From WHSW01 sp963851045 (GTDB lineage Bacteria; Actinomycetota; Thermoleophilia; Solirubrobacterales; 70-9): 64,000 nt of DNA. Location of the stretch: NCBI GenBank assembly GCA_963851045.1, contig CAWKNC010000002.1, positions 1,240,001 to 1,304,000 of the forward strand. The letters are read 5' to 3'. Positions 45,081-54,210 of this stretch are shown piece after piece. A program made the translations under genes and the position numbers. The notes under the pieces were generated by a model. The model was not told the origin of the DNA. It did not search any database and worked only from the letters and a program-made list of their open reading frames with translations. Numbering within the stretch: the first letter of the stretch is position 1; every line of letters begins with the position of its first letter.

Positions 45081-45469
45081 CAGTTCGGTCCCTGGTGAGC
45101 CGCCAGATACGACTCCAGCAGGTGTGCGGCGGCGAGGGCGTCGGGTGGCGCCGACGCGCCCTCGCGAGAGCTGGCGGCTGCCATTCGCGTCGTCAGCCGT
45201 TCGTCGTAGGTTTCGACGGGCACCGTGGCGGTGAGCTCGACCTCGCTCGCGAACGCGCGCGCAGCCTCGGCCTGACCGCGCTCGGCACCGTCAAGGGAGA
45301 CCGGCAGGCCGACCACGATTAGCTCCGCCCCCTCGTCGGCGGCGACCCGCGCAGCCTCGGTCGCATCGGGAGGTGAGATCACCCCAAGTGGCCGCACGAT
45401 CGTCCCGGTCGGGTCGCATATCGCGGTGCCCGCCCGGACGTCGCCATGGTCGATCGCCAGAACGCGCAT
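45080..45469 (-). CDS. ruvX: Putative pre-16S rRNA nuclease (RuvX/YqgF)
   Basis: A 129-residue RNase H-fold protein. Acidic residues appear in VLAIDHGDVRAGTA, the conserved IVVGLPVSLDG loop and the late PPDALAAAHLLESYL Asp. The family matures the 16S rRNA 5' end. It lies between alaS and mltG, 9 bp after the alaS stop. Confidence 0.92.
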   Translation of the reverse strand: MRVLAIDHGDVRAGTAICDPTGTIVRPLGVISPPDATEAARVAADEGAELIVVGLPVSLDGAERGQAEAARAFASEVELTATVPVETYDERLTTRMAAASSREGASAPPDALAAAHLLESYLAAHQGPN

Positions 45470-45478
45470 CGCGAAACC

Positions 45479-48097
45479 CTATGTCAGCGCTCGGTGGATG
45501 GCTTGGCGGGCGATCTCGAGCGCCTCGTCGAGCTTCTCCGCATCGCGGCCGCCGGCCTGGGCGACATCGGGTCGCCCTCCCCCACCACCGCCGACCACTG
45601 CGGCCGCCTCCCTGATGACCTCGACGGCGTTCGCGCCGCGCTCGACCGCGCTCGGGCTGAAGCTCGCAACCAGCGCGACCTTGCCGTCGCCTGAGCCGCC
45701 GAGCACAACCGCCGCGTCGCCCTCGCGTTGCTTGATCTGATCGGCCAGATCGAGGAGGCGGTGCTGATCGCCCTCCCCCCGCCCCGCGATCACCTTGATC
45801 CCACTCACCGTTTCGCCCTCCGAACTGATCTCGGCGGCCGTGTCACCCGCCGTCTTGCGATCAAGCTCAGCCACCTTGGCCTCGAGCTCCGCCAGGCGGT
45901 CCGCAGCGCGGCGCGCGGCTGCGAGCGGATCACGCGACGAGCCGAGCAGCGCGCCCGCCTCGGAGAGCTCGTCGCTACGCCGGCGATAGTGGTCGATGGC
46001 CTCAGGGCCCGTCAGGGCCTCGATGCGGCGGACATTGGCCGCGCTGGATCCCTCGGAGACGATGGCGACGATCCCCACCTCGGCGGTATTGGCGACGTGA
46101 GTCCCGCCGCAGAGCTCGCGCGAGACCTCGTCGACTTCGACCATCCGCACCCAATCGCCGTACTTCTCGCCGAACAGGGCCATCGCTCCCAGAGCCTCGG
46201 CCTCGGCCCGCTCCATTTCGAGCGCCCGCACCGCGTAGCTCGCCTTGATCCATTCGTTGACCCGGTCCTCGATCAGCCCCACGGCCTCGGCGCCCAGCGA
46301 GGACCCGTGAGTGAAGTCGAAGCGCAGCTTGTCGGGACGCACAGCCGATCCGGCCTGTCGCACGTGTGTGCCGAGATGCTCGCGCAGCGCGGCGTGCAGC
46401 AGGTGGGTTGCGGTGTGGTTGCGCATGGTTGCGTGGCGGGTCGTGCGATCGACCGCGGCAGCGACCTGGTCGCCGCTCCTCACCTCGCCATCGCCGCGCG
46501 CGACGCGGATCGCCTGGTCGTCACCGATGCGATAGACGTCCTCGACCTCCAGTTCGGCGCCGTCAACGACGATCACCCCGCTGTCGGCCACCTGACCGCC
46601 ACCCTCGGCGTAGAACGGGCTCTCCTCGAGCTTGACCAGCGTGGCGCCCTCCCCGAGGTCCTCCGCGGCAACGATGCTCGTCCGCGCCGCGAGCTCGCCG
46701 TAGCCGACAAACTCGGTCTTCGGAGCCGACGATGCGAAGGCGATCACCTTCTGATGGCGATCGGGCGCGACGGCGTCGCCGCCCCCGCCCCTGGCGCGCT
46801 CTCGCTGCGCCTCCATCAGGGCTTCGAAGCCATCGTCGTCGACGGCAAGGCCCTGCTCGGCGAGCAGCTCCTTGGTCAGCTCATAGGGAAAGCCGAAGGT
46901 GTCGTGAAGGCGAAAGGCGTCTTCGGCGTCGATCCATGAGGTGCTCTTCGCACCGGCGTCCTCGACGAGCTTCGCGAGCAGATCCGTGCCGCGATCGAGG
47001 GTGCGGCCGAAGCTCTCCTCCTCGTCGTTGACCCAGCGCATGATGTTCTCGCGCTCGGCGTCGAGGTGCGGGTAGGCCGTCCCCATCTGCTCGATCACCT
47101 GCTCGGCAAAGCGCCCGAGCCAGGGTGCCTCGAGCCCGAGCGCACGACCCTGCTGGATGGCACGGCGCATGACGCGCCTCAGCACATAGCCGCGCTCCTC
47201 GTTTGACGGGACGACGCCGTCGGCGATCAGGTTGACGGCGCCACGGCTGTGGTCGGCGACGATCCGCATCGCGCGGGTGACTCGCTCGTCGCTGCCGTAC
47301 TTCACGCCCGAGAGCTCCTCGGCGAGCCCGACGAGCGGCGTGAACCCATCCGTGTCGAAAATCGAGTCCACGCCCTGTTGAATCATCGCCATTCGCTCGA
47401 GCCCAAGGCCGGTGTCGATGTTTCGCTGGGGGAGATCGGTGAGCGAGCCGTCCTCATGGAGCTCGTAGCTCATGAAGACGTGGTTCCAGTACTCGAGGTA
47501 GCGATCCGAGTCGTCGCCCGGGCGGACGTCGTCGTCGCCGTACTTGGGTCCGCGGTCGATGTACATCTCCGAGCATGGGCCGCACGGGCCGGTCGCACCC
47601 GCCTGCCAGAAGTTCTCGGATTTGGGCAACAGCACGATCCGCTCCTCGGGGACGCCTATCTCGCGCCAGATTTCAATCGCTTCCTCGTCGGGGCCGAGGC
47701 CGAGCTCCGCGTCGCCCTCGAAGACCGTGACCCAGACCAACTCGGGGTCGAACCCGAAGCCCTCGAGCGAGAGCTCCCAGCCCCATTGCATCGACTCGCG
47801 CTTGAAGTAGTCGCCGAAGCTCCAGTTGCCGAGCATCTCGAAGAACGTCAGGTGGCGGCGGGTGTTACCGACCTCCGCGATGTCGGGAGTGCGAAAGCAG
47901 CGCTGCACATCGCATACCCGCGGCGACGGCGGCTGCTCGCGGCCCTCGAGATAGGGCTTGAACGGCTGCATCCCGGCCACCGTCAGAAGCGTCGAGGTGT
48001 CGTCGGGTGGCGGAATCAGCGACGCGGATGGCACGCGCAGGTGGTCGCGCTGCTCGAAGAACGCCAGATAGGTCTCGCGGATCTCGTCCGATCTCAT
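45479..48097 (-). CDS. alaS: Alanyl-tRNA synthetase
   Basis: A full-length (about 872 residue) class II synthetase. It has the catalytic N-terminus (EIRETYLAFFEQRDHLRVPSASLIPP, FFEMLGNWSFGDYFKRE), a GPCGPCSEMY motif, the editing domain with HTATHLLHAALREHLG and CGGTHVANT zinc ligands, and a C-Ala domain with GGGGGGRPDVAQAGG. ATG 48097 is preferred over GTG 48103 because ATGAGATCGGACGAG gives the usual start of AlaRS; no clear RBS is present. Confidence 0.96.
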   Translation of the reverse strand: MRSDEIRETYLAFFEQRDHLRVPSASLIPPPDDTSTLLTVAGMQPFKPYLEGREQPPSPRVCDVQRCFRTPDIAEVGNTRRHLTFFEMLGNWSFGDYFKRESMQWGWELSLEGFGFDPELVWVTVFEGDAELGLGPDEEAIEIWREIGVPEERIVLLPKSENFWQAGATGPCGPCSEMYIDRGPKYGDDDVRPGDDSDRYLEYWNHVFMSYELHEDGSLTDLPQRNIDTGLGLERMAMIQQGVDSIFDTDGFTPLVGLAEELSGVKYGSDERVTRAMRIVADHSRGAVNLIADGVVPSNEERGYVLRRVMRRAIQQGRALGLEAPWLGRFAEQVIEQMGTAYPHLDAERENIMRWVNDEEESFGRTLDRGTDLLAKLVEDAGAKSTSWIDAEDAFRLHDTFGFPYELTKELLAEQGLAVDDDGFEALMEAQRERARGGGGDAVAPDRHQKVIAFASSAPKTEFVGYGELAARTSIVAAEDLGEGATLVKLEESPFYAEGGGQVADSGVIVVDGAELEVEDVYRIGDDQAIRVARGDGEVRSGDQVAAAVDRTTRHATMRNHTATHLLHAALREHLGTHVRQAGSAVRPDKLRFDFTHGSSLGAEAVGLIEDRVNEWIKASYAVRALEMERAEAEALGAMALFGEKYGDWVRMVEVDEVSRELCGGTHVANTAEVGIVAIVSEGSSAANVRRIEALTGPEAIDHYRRRSDELSEAGALLGSSRDPLAAARRAADRLAELEAKVAELDRKTAGDTAAEISSEGETVSGIKVIAGRGEGDQHRLLDLADQIKQREGDAAVVLGGSGDGKVALVASFSPSAVERGANAVEVIREAAAVVGGGGGGRPDVAQAGGRDAEKLDEALEIARQAIHRALT

Positions 48098-48129
48098 CGG
48101 CACGCCAGTCTAGGTATGCCGGAGGCCGC

Positions 48130-49581
48130 TTAGGCGATGGTCGCCCGCCCGACGACGAGGTCGCCGTCGAGCAGACATGCGGTCTGACCAGGGGCGACGC
48201 CGTAGGCGGGCTCGGCCAGTTCGAGCTCGAGCTCGTCGTGTTCGCCCGCGGCGACGCTCGCAATCCGGCAGCTCAGCGCGCGTGAGTGGTAGCGCAGACG
48301 CACTCGGTCGACACGACCGCCGGGCCGATGAAGCGTGGCGGCACGAACGCGGACGCGATCGGTTGCGAGCTCCTCGCGAGGCCCGACCGTGACCCGATTT
48401 GATCCAGCATCCGTGGCAAGGACGAACAGCGGCTCGGACGCCCCGAGGCCGAGGCCGCGGCGCTGCCCGACCGTGAAGTGGTGTTGACCGGAGTGCTCGC
48501 CAAGGCGCCGCCCGGAGCTGTCGACGATCTCGCCTGGCTCGTCGCCCAGGCCTGCATGGCGCTCGAGAAACGAGCGCTTCCCCTCGCCGGCGAGAAAGCA
48601 CAGGTCCATGCTCTCGGCCTTCGAGGCGACGGCTAGGCCGGCGCTTCGGGCAAGCTCGCGCACCTCGGGCTTGCGCATCTCCGCCAGTGGGAAGCGCAGG
48701 CGCTCGAGCGATCCGGGCCGCAGACCCGAGAGCATGTAGCTCTGGTCCTTGGCCGGGTCATCGGCGGCGCTGAGCAACGGCCCGTCGCCGTCGTCGATCA
48801 CGCGGGCATAGTGGCCGGTCGCGAGTGCCGTGGCGCCGAGCCGGTCGGCGAGCGCGATCATCGCGTCGATGCGGAGGTCCCCGTTACAGATCACGCACGG
48901 GTTGGGCGTACGTCCTTCTCGGTAGCCGTCGACGAATGCACCGACGACACTCGCGCGAAAGCTGGTCTCGAGATCAAGCGTGAAGTGCGGGATGCCGAGC
49001 TGGTGGGCGACACCGCGCGCGCCCAGGACCGCCAGCGGCGAACAGCAGCTCTTGGCGGCGTCGGTGCGCTGGTCGGCCCAGAGCTTGAGCGTCACGGCCA
49101 CCACGTCGGCGCCGCGCTCGCGTTCGCGAAGGGCCGCGACCGCCGAATCGACGCCGCCGCTGAGCGCGATGAGCACTCGGTCGCGACCCGGTGGGGGCTC
49201 GGCGATCTGCACGCCGGAGACGGCGAGTGCCGCCAGCGCGCGGTGAAGAGCGTCGGCGGCGAGGTCCGCCGCATGGCGGCCTTGAGGGGTGAGTCCCCCG
49301 ACCTCGGCGGCGATCGCGGCGGCGTCGAGCCTCGCCGCATCGAGCAGCGCGAGCCCATCGGCCAACGAGGCCGTCGCGGCAGCACAGGCGCGGGCGCTGG
49401 CGCAGCCCTCGGCCGCGAACGTCACGCGCTCGATCCGGTTGTTGTTAGCGCTGAGTGAGATCCGCACGACGTCGCCGCATACGGCGCCACCGGCGGCTCC
49501 CTCGAAGCCTCCGTGGATCGGCTCGCCCGCGTGGGTCGAGTCGGCTGCGTAGTGCGCGAATGCTTCGCTGTCGGTGGTCAT
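48130..49581 (-). CDS. mnmA: MnmA tRNA 2-thiouridylase fused to an N-terminal IscU/NifU-like domain
   Basis: A 483-residue fusion. Residues 1-125 resemble IscU/NifU-N: GAAGGAVCGDVVRISL (C35), FAAEGCASARAC (C60, C66) and LTPQGRHAADLAADALHRAL, in which the IscU His-Cys pair is reduced to H103. Residues 134-483 are MnmA with the PP-loop SGGVDS (141-146), GRTPNPCVICN (C229, C232), TGHYAR and SMDLCFLAG (C328). MnmA makes s2U34 in Lys, Glu and Gln tRNAs. The fused scaffold suggests local sulfur or Fe-S delivery. Separated from alaS by 32 bp. Confidence 0.93.
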   Translation of the reverse strand: MTTDSEAFAHYAADSTHAGEPIHGGFEGAAGGAVCGDVVRISLSANNNRIERVTFAAEGCASARACAAATASLADGLALLDAARLDAAAIAAEVGGLTPQGRHAADLAADALHRALAALAVSGVQIAEPPPGRDRVLIALSGGVDSAVAALRERERGADVVAVTLKLWADQRTDAAKSCCSPLAVLGARGVAHQLGIPHFTLDLETSFRASVVGAFVDGYREGRTPNPCVICNGDLRIDAMIALADRLGATALATGHYARVIDDGDGPLLSAADDPAKDQSYMLSGLRPGSLERLRFPLAEMRKPEVRELARSAGLAVASKAESMDLCFLAGEGKRSFLERHAGLGDEPGEIVDSSGRRLGEHSGQHHFTVGQRRGLGLGASEPLFVLATDAGSNRVTVGPREELATDRVRVRAATLHRPGGRVDRVRLRYHSRALSCRIASVAAGEHDELELELAEPAYGVAPGQTACLLDGDLVVGRATIA

Positions 49582-49611
49582 GGCGGCTACGCCGCCGAGG
49601 CTACCGGGGGA

Positions 49612-50235
49612 CTACTCGGGGTAGTACGGGAGGTCGCTGCGGCCCTTGTAGAGAGCGTCTTCAACGGTCTGGTTGACGCTGTCCGGTCCGCGGAAGCCGT
49701 AATCGATCGACGCGGTCGGCTGCCCGCTGTTCTCGGTGAGCTTCTTTGGCCGCAGCACCACGAGCGCAGGCGTCTGCTGAAGGTCGACACCCTGGGCGAT
49801 GCGCGAGTAGCTGGCGACGTTCTTGGCCTCGACGGTGAAGAGCGCGGTGTCCGAGCGCTTGTTCAGGTCGGACGCGATCGCCTTGATCTTGTCGTCGTCG
49901 ACGCTGCCGTTGTTGACGACCAGCAGGACCACGACCTTGTTGGCGTTGTAGGCCTTGACGACCGCCTTGGGCAGACCGGGGCCGGCCTCAAACTCCGAAG
50001 CGCTGCCCGGTACGGGCGTGACGCTGCCGTCGGGAGTGGTCGGGGTCACCGGGGTGACCGGAGCCGTGGCGGACGCGTCCGGGGTCAGCGGGATCGCCGC
50101 GACCGGATCCGTCGGCGCTGTGGTCTCCTCCGAGCCTCCACCCATGCGGGTGATCAGCAGGAAGCCAGCAACAAGAGCCAGAACTCCGAGGAGCGCGACC
50201 TGGGTGACCGGATTGGAGTTGAGCTTCTCTCTCAT
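49612..50235 (-). CDS. Membrane-anchored protein with thioredoxin-like extracytoplasmic domain
   Basis: A 207-residue protein with a membrane helix near the N-terminus (VALLGVLALVAGFLLITRM), a Thr/Pro/Ala linker (about 35-75) and a C-terminal domain resembling a thioredoxin fold (KVVVLLVVNNGSVDDDKIK, TPALVVLRPK with cis-Pro). It lacks a CxxC, so redox activity is unlikely. The composition resembles the PilN/PilO/PilP-like proteins of the window. A long structured leader (50236-50517) precedes it. Confidence 0.72.
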   Translation of the reverse strand: MREKLNSNPVTQVALLGVLALVAGFLLITRMGGGSEETTAPTDPVAAIPLTPDASATAPVTPVTPTTPDGSVTPVPGSASEFEAGPGLPKAVVKAYNANKVVVLLVVNNGSVDDDKIKAIASDLNKRSDTALFTVEAKNVASYSRIAQGVDLQQTPALVVLRPKKLTENSGQPTASIDYGFRGPDSVNQTVEDALYKGRSDLPYYPE

Positions 50236-50517
50236 GCGACGACCTCCGTCGCGCTCAGGGCGAGAAAAGAGGGCCCCAACCTGCCGGTACCGCTCAGCCT
50301 GTGAACCTGACGAGTCAGGTGGGAGCCTGCCGGCGCTACGACCAGCGCGCTACCGGACGGTAGCTCCCGAGGCAATTGTGTTGGCTCACAATGTGAGCGG
50401 CTAACGAACAAGTTCGAGCCCTTTCAAGACGGTATCAGCCTCCCCTTGTTCGGCTGCGCGGGCGCGAGGCTTTAGGAACGCAGCTGTTGCAACAGGCCTG
50501 GCAGGCGAGCCAGGGCG
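50236..50517. other. Non-coding region with dense hairpins between aspS and the thioredoxin-like gene
   Basis: No reading frame is convincing here. In about 150 bp it contains ACCTGAC/GTCAGGT (50305-50320), GGGAGC/GCTCCC (50321-50326, 50363-50368) enclosing hairpins GCGCT/AGCGC (50333-50348) and CTACCG/CGGTAG (50350-50363), GCTCACA/TGTGAGC (50384-50398) and CGAACAAG/CTTGTTCG (50405-50412, 50445-50452). It could be a leader RNA, small RNA or combined terminator. The transcribed strand is probably minus. Confidence 0.5.
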
Positions 50518-52314
50518 TTACTTCGAGGGCCCGGGCGGCTTGCGCACCGCGATTCCCAGCTCGCGCAACTGGATCTCATCCACCGGCGCCGGAGCACCCG
50601 TGAGCGGATCCGCGCCGGAGGCGGCCTTGGGGAAGGCGATGACATCTCGGATCGAGTCGGCGTGCAGCAGTCGCTGGACCATCCGGTCGAGCCCGTAGGC
50701 GATGCCGCCGAGCGGCGGTGAGCCGTAGCGCTGGGCCTCGAGCAAGAAACCGAAGCGCTCGTTTGCCTCCTCGCGGTCCATGCCGATGGCCTCGAGAGCC
50801 TGGGTCTGAAGCTCTGGGTCGGAGATACGGATCGACCCGCCCCCCAGCTCCTGACCGTTCCAGACGATGTCGTAGGCGAGCGCCTTTGCGGCGCCCGGGT
50901 CGGCGGGATCGAACTCGCCGTCCGGCGCGGTGAACGGGTGATGCAGAGCGTCCCAGCGCTGCTCGGTTTCGTTGTAGCCGAACATCGGCCACTCGGTCAC
51001 CCAGCAGAATCGCTCCAGCTCGGGATCGATCAGTTCGAAGCGCTCGGCGAGATCGAGCCGCAGCTGACCGAGAACCGCGTTGGCGGTGTCGACCTCGTCG
51101 GCAACGATGAGAAGAAGATCGCCCTCCTCGGCGCCGAGTCGCTCGTTGAGCGCCGCGAGCTCCTCTGGGGTGAGGAACTTCGCAGTCGGCGAGCGCCAGC
51201 CGTCACCCTCGCGAAAGGCCCAGACGAGGCCCTTGGCCCCGAGCTCCTGGGCGCGAGCGATGAAGCCGTCGAGCACCGATCGCGGCGCCTCGCGCTTGCC
51301 CGCGTTGATTCCCTTGATCGCGCCGCCGGAGTCGGCGACCCCGCGAAAGACCTTGAACTCCGTCTCGCGCAGCGCGTCGGTGAGATCGACCAGCTCGAGG
51401 CCGAAGCGCATATCGGGACGGTCGGAGCCGTAACGGGCCATCGCGTCCTCGTAGGCGATCCGGTCGAGCGGCAGCTCGATCTTCGGCCCGCCGACCGCCT
51501 CGAAGACTGCGGCGAGAAGCCGCTCGTTGAGATCAAGGACGTCCTCAACCTCGACGAACGCCATCTCGAGGTCAAGCTGGGTGAAGTCGGGCTGGCGGTC
51601 GGCGCGCTGGTCCTCGTCGCGAAAGCAACGCACGATCTGGAAGTAGCGCTCGAACCCGGCGATCATCAGCAGCTGCTTGAACAGCTGCGGCGACTGCGGC
51701 AGCGCGTAGAAGGTTCCCGGAACGCGGCGCGCCGGCACGAGGAAGTCGCGCGCGCCCTCGGGGGTCGAACGCGAGAGCATCGGCGTCTCGATGTCGAGAA
51801 ATCCCTCGCCGTTGAGGAAGTCGCGGATTGCCGCGGTGACGCGATGGCGGGTTTCAATGGCGTTTGCCATGCGCTCGCGGCGGAGGTCGAGGTAGCGGTA
51901 GCGCAGCCGCATCTCCTCGCCCACCTCGCCCGAGAACCCCTCGATCTCGAACGGTGGCGTCTCGGACTTGGAAAGCAGGTCAGCCGCCCCGACGCGGACC
52001 TCGAACTCGCCGGTGGCCATCTCGGCGTTGACCGTCTCCGGGGCGCGGCGGACGACCGCTCCGGATACCGAGAGCACGTCCTCGGGCCGCAGGCGGTGTG
52101 AGAGCTCGAACGCCTCGCCCGACTCATCTGGATGAAAGACGAGCTGGACCAACCCGGTGCGGTCACGCAGGTCGATGAACACGAGGCCGCCGTGATCGCG
52201 GCGGCGGTGAACCCAGCCGGCGAGGCGGACCTGCGAGTCGACCCTGTCGTCGAGCACCTGGCCCGACCAGGTGTCGCGGAAGCCGTTGGAGCGCAGAGCG
52301 GGAAAGTCGGCCAT
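50518..52314 (-). CDS. aspS: Aspartyl-tRNA synthetase
   Basis: A 598-residue bacterial-type AspRS. It has an N-terminal OB domain (VRLAGWVHRRRDHGGLVFIDLRDRTG), class II motif 2 (IVRCFRDEDQRADRQPDFTQLD), a GAD insertion and motif 3 (GGIAYGLDRMV). ATG 52314 overlaps the hisS stop as TGATG, forming a hisS-aspS operon. Whether it is discriminating or also charges tRNA-Asn cannot be told from sequence alone. Confidence 0.96.
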   Translation of the reverse strand: MADFPALRSNGFRDTWSGQVLDDRVDSQVRLAGWVHRRRDHGGLVFIDLRDRTGLVQLVFHPDESGEAFELSHRLRPEDVLSVSGAVVRRAPETVNAEMATGEFEVRVGAADLLSKSETPPFEIEGFSGEVGEEMRLRYRYLDLRRERMANAIETRHRVTAAIRDFLNGEGFLDIETPMLSRSTPEGARDFLVPARRVPGTFYALPQSPQLFKQLLMIAGFERYFQIVRCFRDEDQRADRQPDFTQLDLEMAFVEVEDVLDLNERLLAAVFEAVGGPKIELPLDRIAYEDAMARYGSDRPDMRFGLELVDLTDALRETEFKVFRGVADSGGAIKGINAGKREAPRSVLDGFIARAQELGAKGLVWAFREGDGWRSPTAKFLTPEELAALNERLGAEEGDLLLIVADEVDTANAVLGQLRLDLAERFELIDPELERFCWVTEWPMFGYNETEQRWDALHHPFTAPDGEFDPADPGAAKALAYDIVWNGQELGGGSIRISDPELQTQALEAIGMDREEANERFGFLLEAQRYGSPPLGGIAYGLDRMVQRLLHADSIRDVIAFPKAASGADPLTGAPAPVDEIQLRELGIAVRKPPGPSK

Positions 52315-53552
52315 CAGGGCACCATCAACTCGTCGGCGACATTGCCGAGTTCCACCGGCCGCTGCTCGCCCGAGTTCATGTCGCGGATCTGAGCGGCGCC
52401 GTTGTCGTCGAGAACGATCGCGGCGCGGGCTCCGACGCGGTCTGCCTGCTTCATCTGGCCCTTGACCGAACGGCCGCCGAGGTCGAGCTCGACGCGCATG
52501 CCGGCGCCGCGCAGCTCACGAACGAGGGCAAAGGCGCGCTCGCGATAGGCCTCGGGTGCGACAACGAAGGCATCGGCGGACGCTGGCGGAGCCGGCTCGT
52601 CGAGCGCGAGCAGGATCCGCTCGATTCCCGCCGCCCAGCCGCAGCCGGGGGCCGCCGGACCGCCGAGCGCCTCGACCAGGCCGTCGTAGCGCCCGCCGGC
52701 GCCGATCGTGCGCGAGTGCGCCTCGAGGACATCGGTTTCGAACTCGAAGACAGTGCGTGTGTAGAAGTCGAGTCCGCGCACGAGCGTGCCGTCGACCTCG
52801 TAGCTGACGCCGCACACGTCGAGCAGGCGCCGGACCTCGGCGAAGTGCCGCTGGTCGTCCTCGTCGAGGCGGTCAACCATGCGCGGGGCTGCGGCCATCA
52901 CCTCCTGGGTCCCGGGATCCTTCGAGTCGAAGGCGCGCAGAGGGTTCTCCTCGAAGCGCTTTTGGACGTCCTCGGAGAGGTCGCCGCGCCTCTCGCGCAG
53001 ATACGCCAGCAGCTCGTCGCGATATGCCGCACGCGATGCGGGGCTGCCGAGACTGGACAGGCGAAGCCGCACGCTCGGTACCCCGAGCTCGCGAAAGAGC
53101 TGGTCGAGCAAAACGATCGTGTCGGCATCGACCAGCGGCGACTCGGATCCGATCGCCTCGACACCGATCTGGTTGAACTCACGAAAGCGGCCGGCCTGCG
53201 GGCGCTCGTGGCGGAAGAACGGGCCCCAGTACCAGAGCTTCACCGGCTGAGCGTGCGTCTGCATGCCGTGCTCGACGTAGGCGCGACAGACGGCGGCGGT
53301 GCCCTCGGGACGCAGGGTCAGCGAGCGCCCACCCTGATCGGTGAAGGTGAACATCTCCTTTTTGACCACATCCGTGCCCTCGCCCACACCGCGGGCAAAG
53401 AGCTCGGTGTCCTCGAAGGCGGGCGTCTCGATTCGTCCATAGCCGGCGGCGTCGAACAGCGCCTGCGCGGCCAGATACAGCCGGCTGCGCGCCGCGTGGT
53501 CGGCGGGCAGGATGTCGAACGTCCCCCGAGGAGCCTGAAAGCGCTCTGCCAT
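52314..53552 (-). CDS. hisS: Histidyl-tRNA synthetase
   Basis: A 412-residue HisRS starting FQAPRGTFDILP. Class II motif 2 (GPFFRHERPQAGRFREFNQIG), the histidine motifs LVRGLDFYTRTVFE and GAGGRYDGLVEALGG, and a C-terminal anticodon-binding domain are present. It leads the hisS-aspS pair and lies 14 bp downstream of the metallo-hydrolase gene. Confidence 0.96.
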   Translation of the reverse strand: MAERFQAPRGTFDILPADHAARSRLYLAAQALFDAAGYGRIETPAFEDTELFARGVGEGTDVVKKEMFTFTDQGGRSLTLRPEGTAAVCRAYVEHGMQTHAQPVKLWYWGPFFRHERPQAGRFREFNQIGVEAIGSESPLVDADTIVLLDQLFRELGVPSVRLRLSSLGSPASRAAYRDELLAYLRERRGDLSEDVQKRFEENPLRAFDSKDPGTQEVMAAAPRMVDRLDEDDQRHFAEVRRLLDVCGVSYEVDGTLVRGLDFYTRTVFEFETDVLEAHSRTIGAGGRYDGLVEALGGPAAPGCGWAAGIERILLALDEPAPPASADAFVVAPEAYRERAFALVRELRGAGMRVELDLGGRSVKGQMKQADRVGARAAIVLDDNGAAQIRDMNSGEQRPVELGNVADELMVP

Positions 53553-53566
53553 CGGCTTGAACCTAC

Positions 53567-54205
53567 CTACTGGGCGAGCGCGCTCAGAAACGGATTCGTC
53601 GCCCGCTCGGCGCCGAGCGTCGTGATCCCCATATGACCGGGATAGACGGTCGTCTCAGCCGGATAGGTCTCGACGAGCCCGCGGATGCTCTCGAGCAGGG
53701 TCGGCCAGTCGCCACCCGGCAGATCGACGCGGCCCACCGATCCCTGGAACAGCACATCGCCTGAAAACAGCGCCGGCTCATCGGCGATCGCGTAGGTGAC
53801 GTGGCCAGGGCTGTGACCCGGAGTGAAGACGACGTCGATCTCGAACCCGGCGAGCTCGAGCTTCTCGCCGCCGCTCACCTGCACGTCCGCGTCGTAGTTC
53901 TCAAACGGGCCAAATCCTGGCCACGGGACGTAGGACATGATGTCGGCGAGCACCGGAACCTCGATCTCCGGGCAGTAGACCGGAGCGCCGGTCGCCTCCG
54001 CCACCGGCGCCACCGCGCCGATGTGGTCGAAGTGACAGTGGGTGAGGAGGATCGCGTCGATTTCGATCCCAAGCTCGTCGACAGCGCCGAGGATGCGCGG
54101 GGCCTCGTCTCCCGGGTCGACGATCAGCCCGCGGTCGGCGCCATCGCGCCGCAGCAGGTAGCAGTTCTCGGCCACCTGGCCGACCGTGAACGAGCGGACC
54201 TCCAT
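53567..54205 (-). CDS. MBL-fold metallo-hydrolase (glyoxalase II-like)
   Basis: A 212-residue protein with the metal motif LTHCHFDHIGA (HxHxDH), a third His in TPGHSPGHVTYA, Asp in LFSGDVLFQGSVGR and a final His in VYPGHMGITTLG. These match YcbL/GloB-type hydrolases. It precedes hisS on the same strand; this metallo-hydrolase-hisS adjacency is frequent in actinobacteria. The physiological substrate is unproven. Confidence 0.9.
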   Translation of the reverse strand: MEVRSFTVGQVAENCYLLRRDGADRGLIVDPGDEAPRILGAVDELGIEIDAILLTHCHFDHIGAVAPVAEATGAPVYCPEIEVPVLADIMSYVPWPGFGPFENYDADVQVSGGEKLELAGFEIDVVFTPGHSPGHVTYAIADEPALFSGDVLFQGSVGRVDLPGGDWPTLLESIRGLVETYPAETTVYPGHMGITTLGAERATNPFLSALAQ

Positions 54206-54210
54206 CGCGC

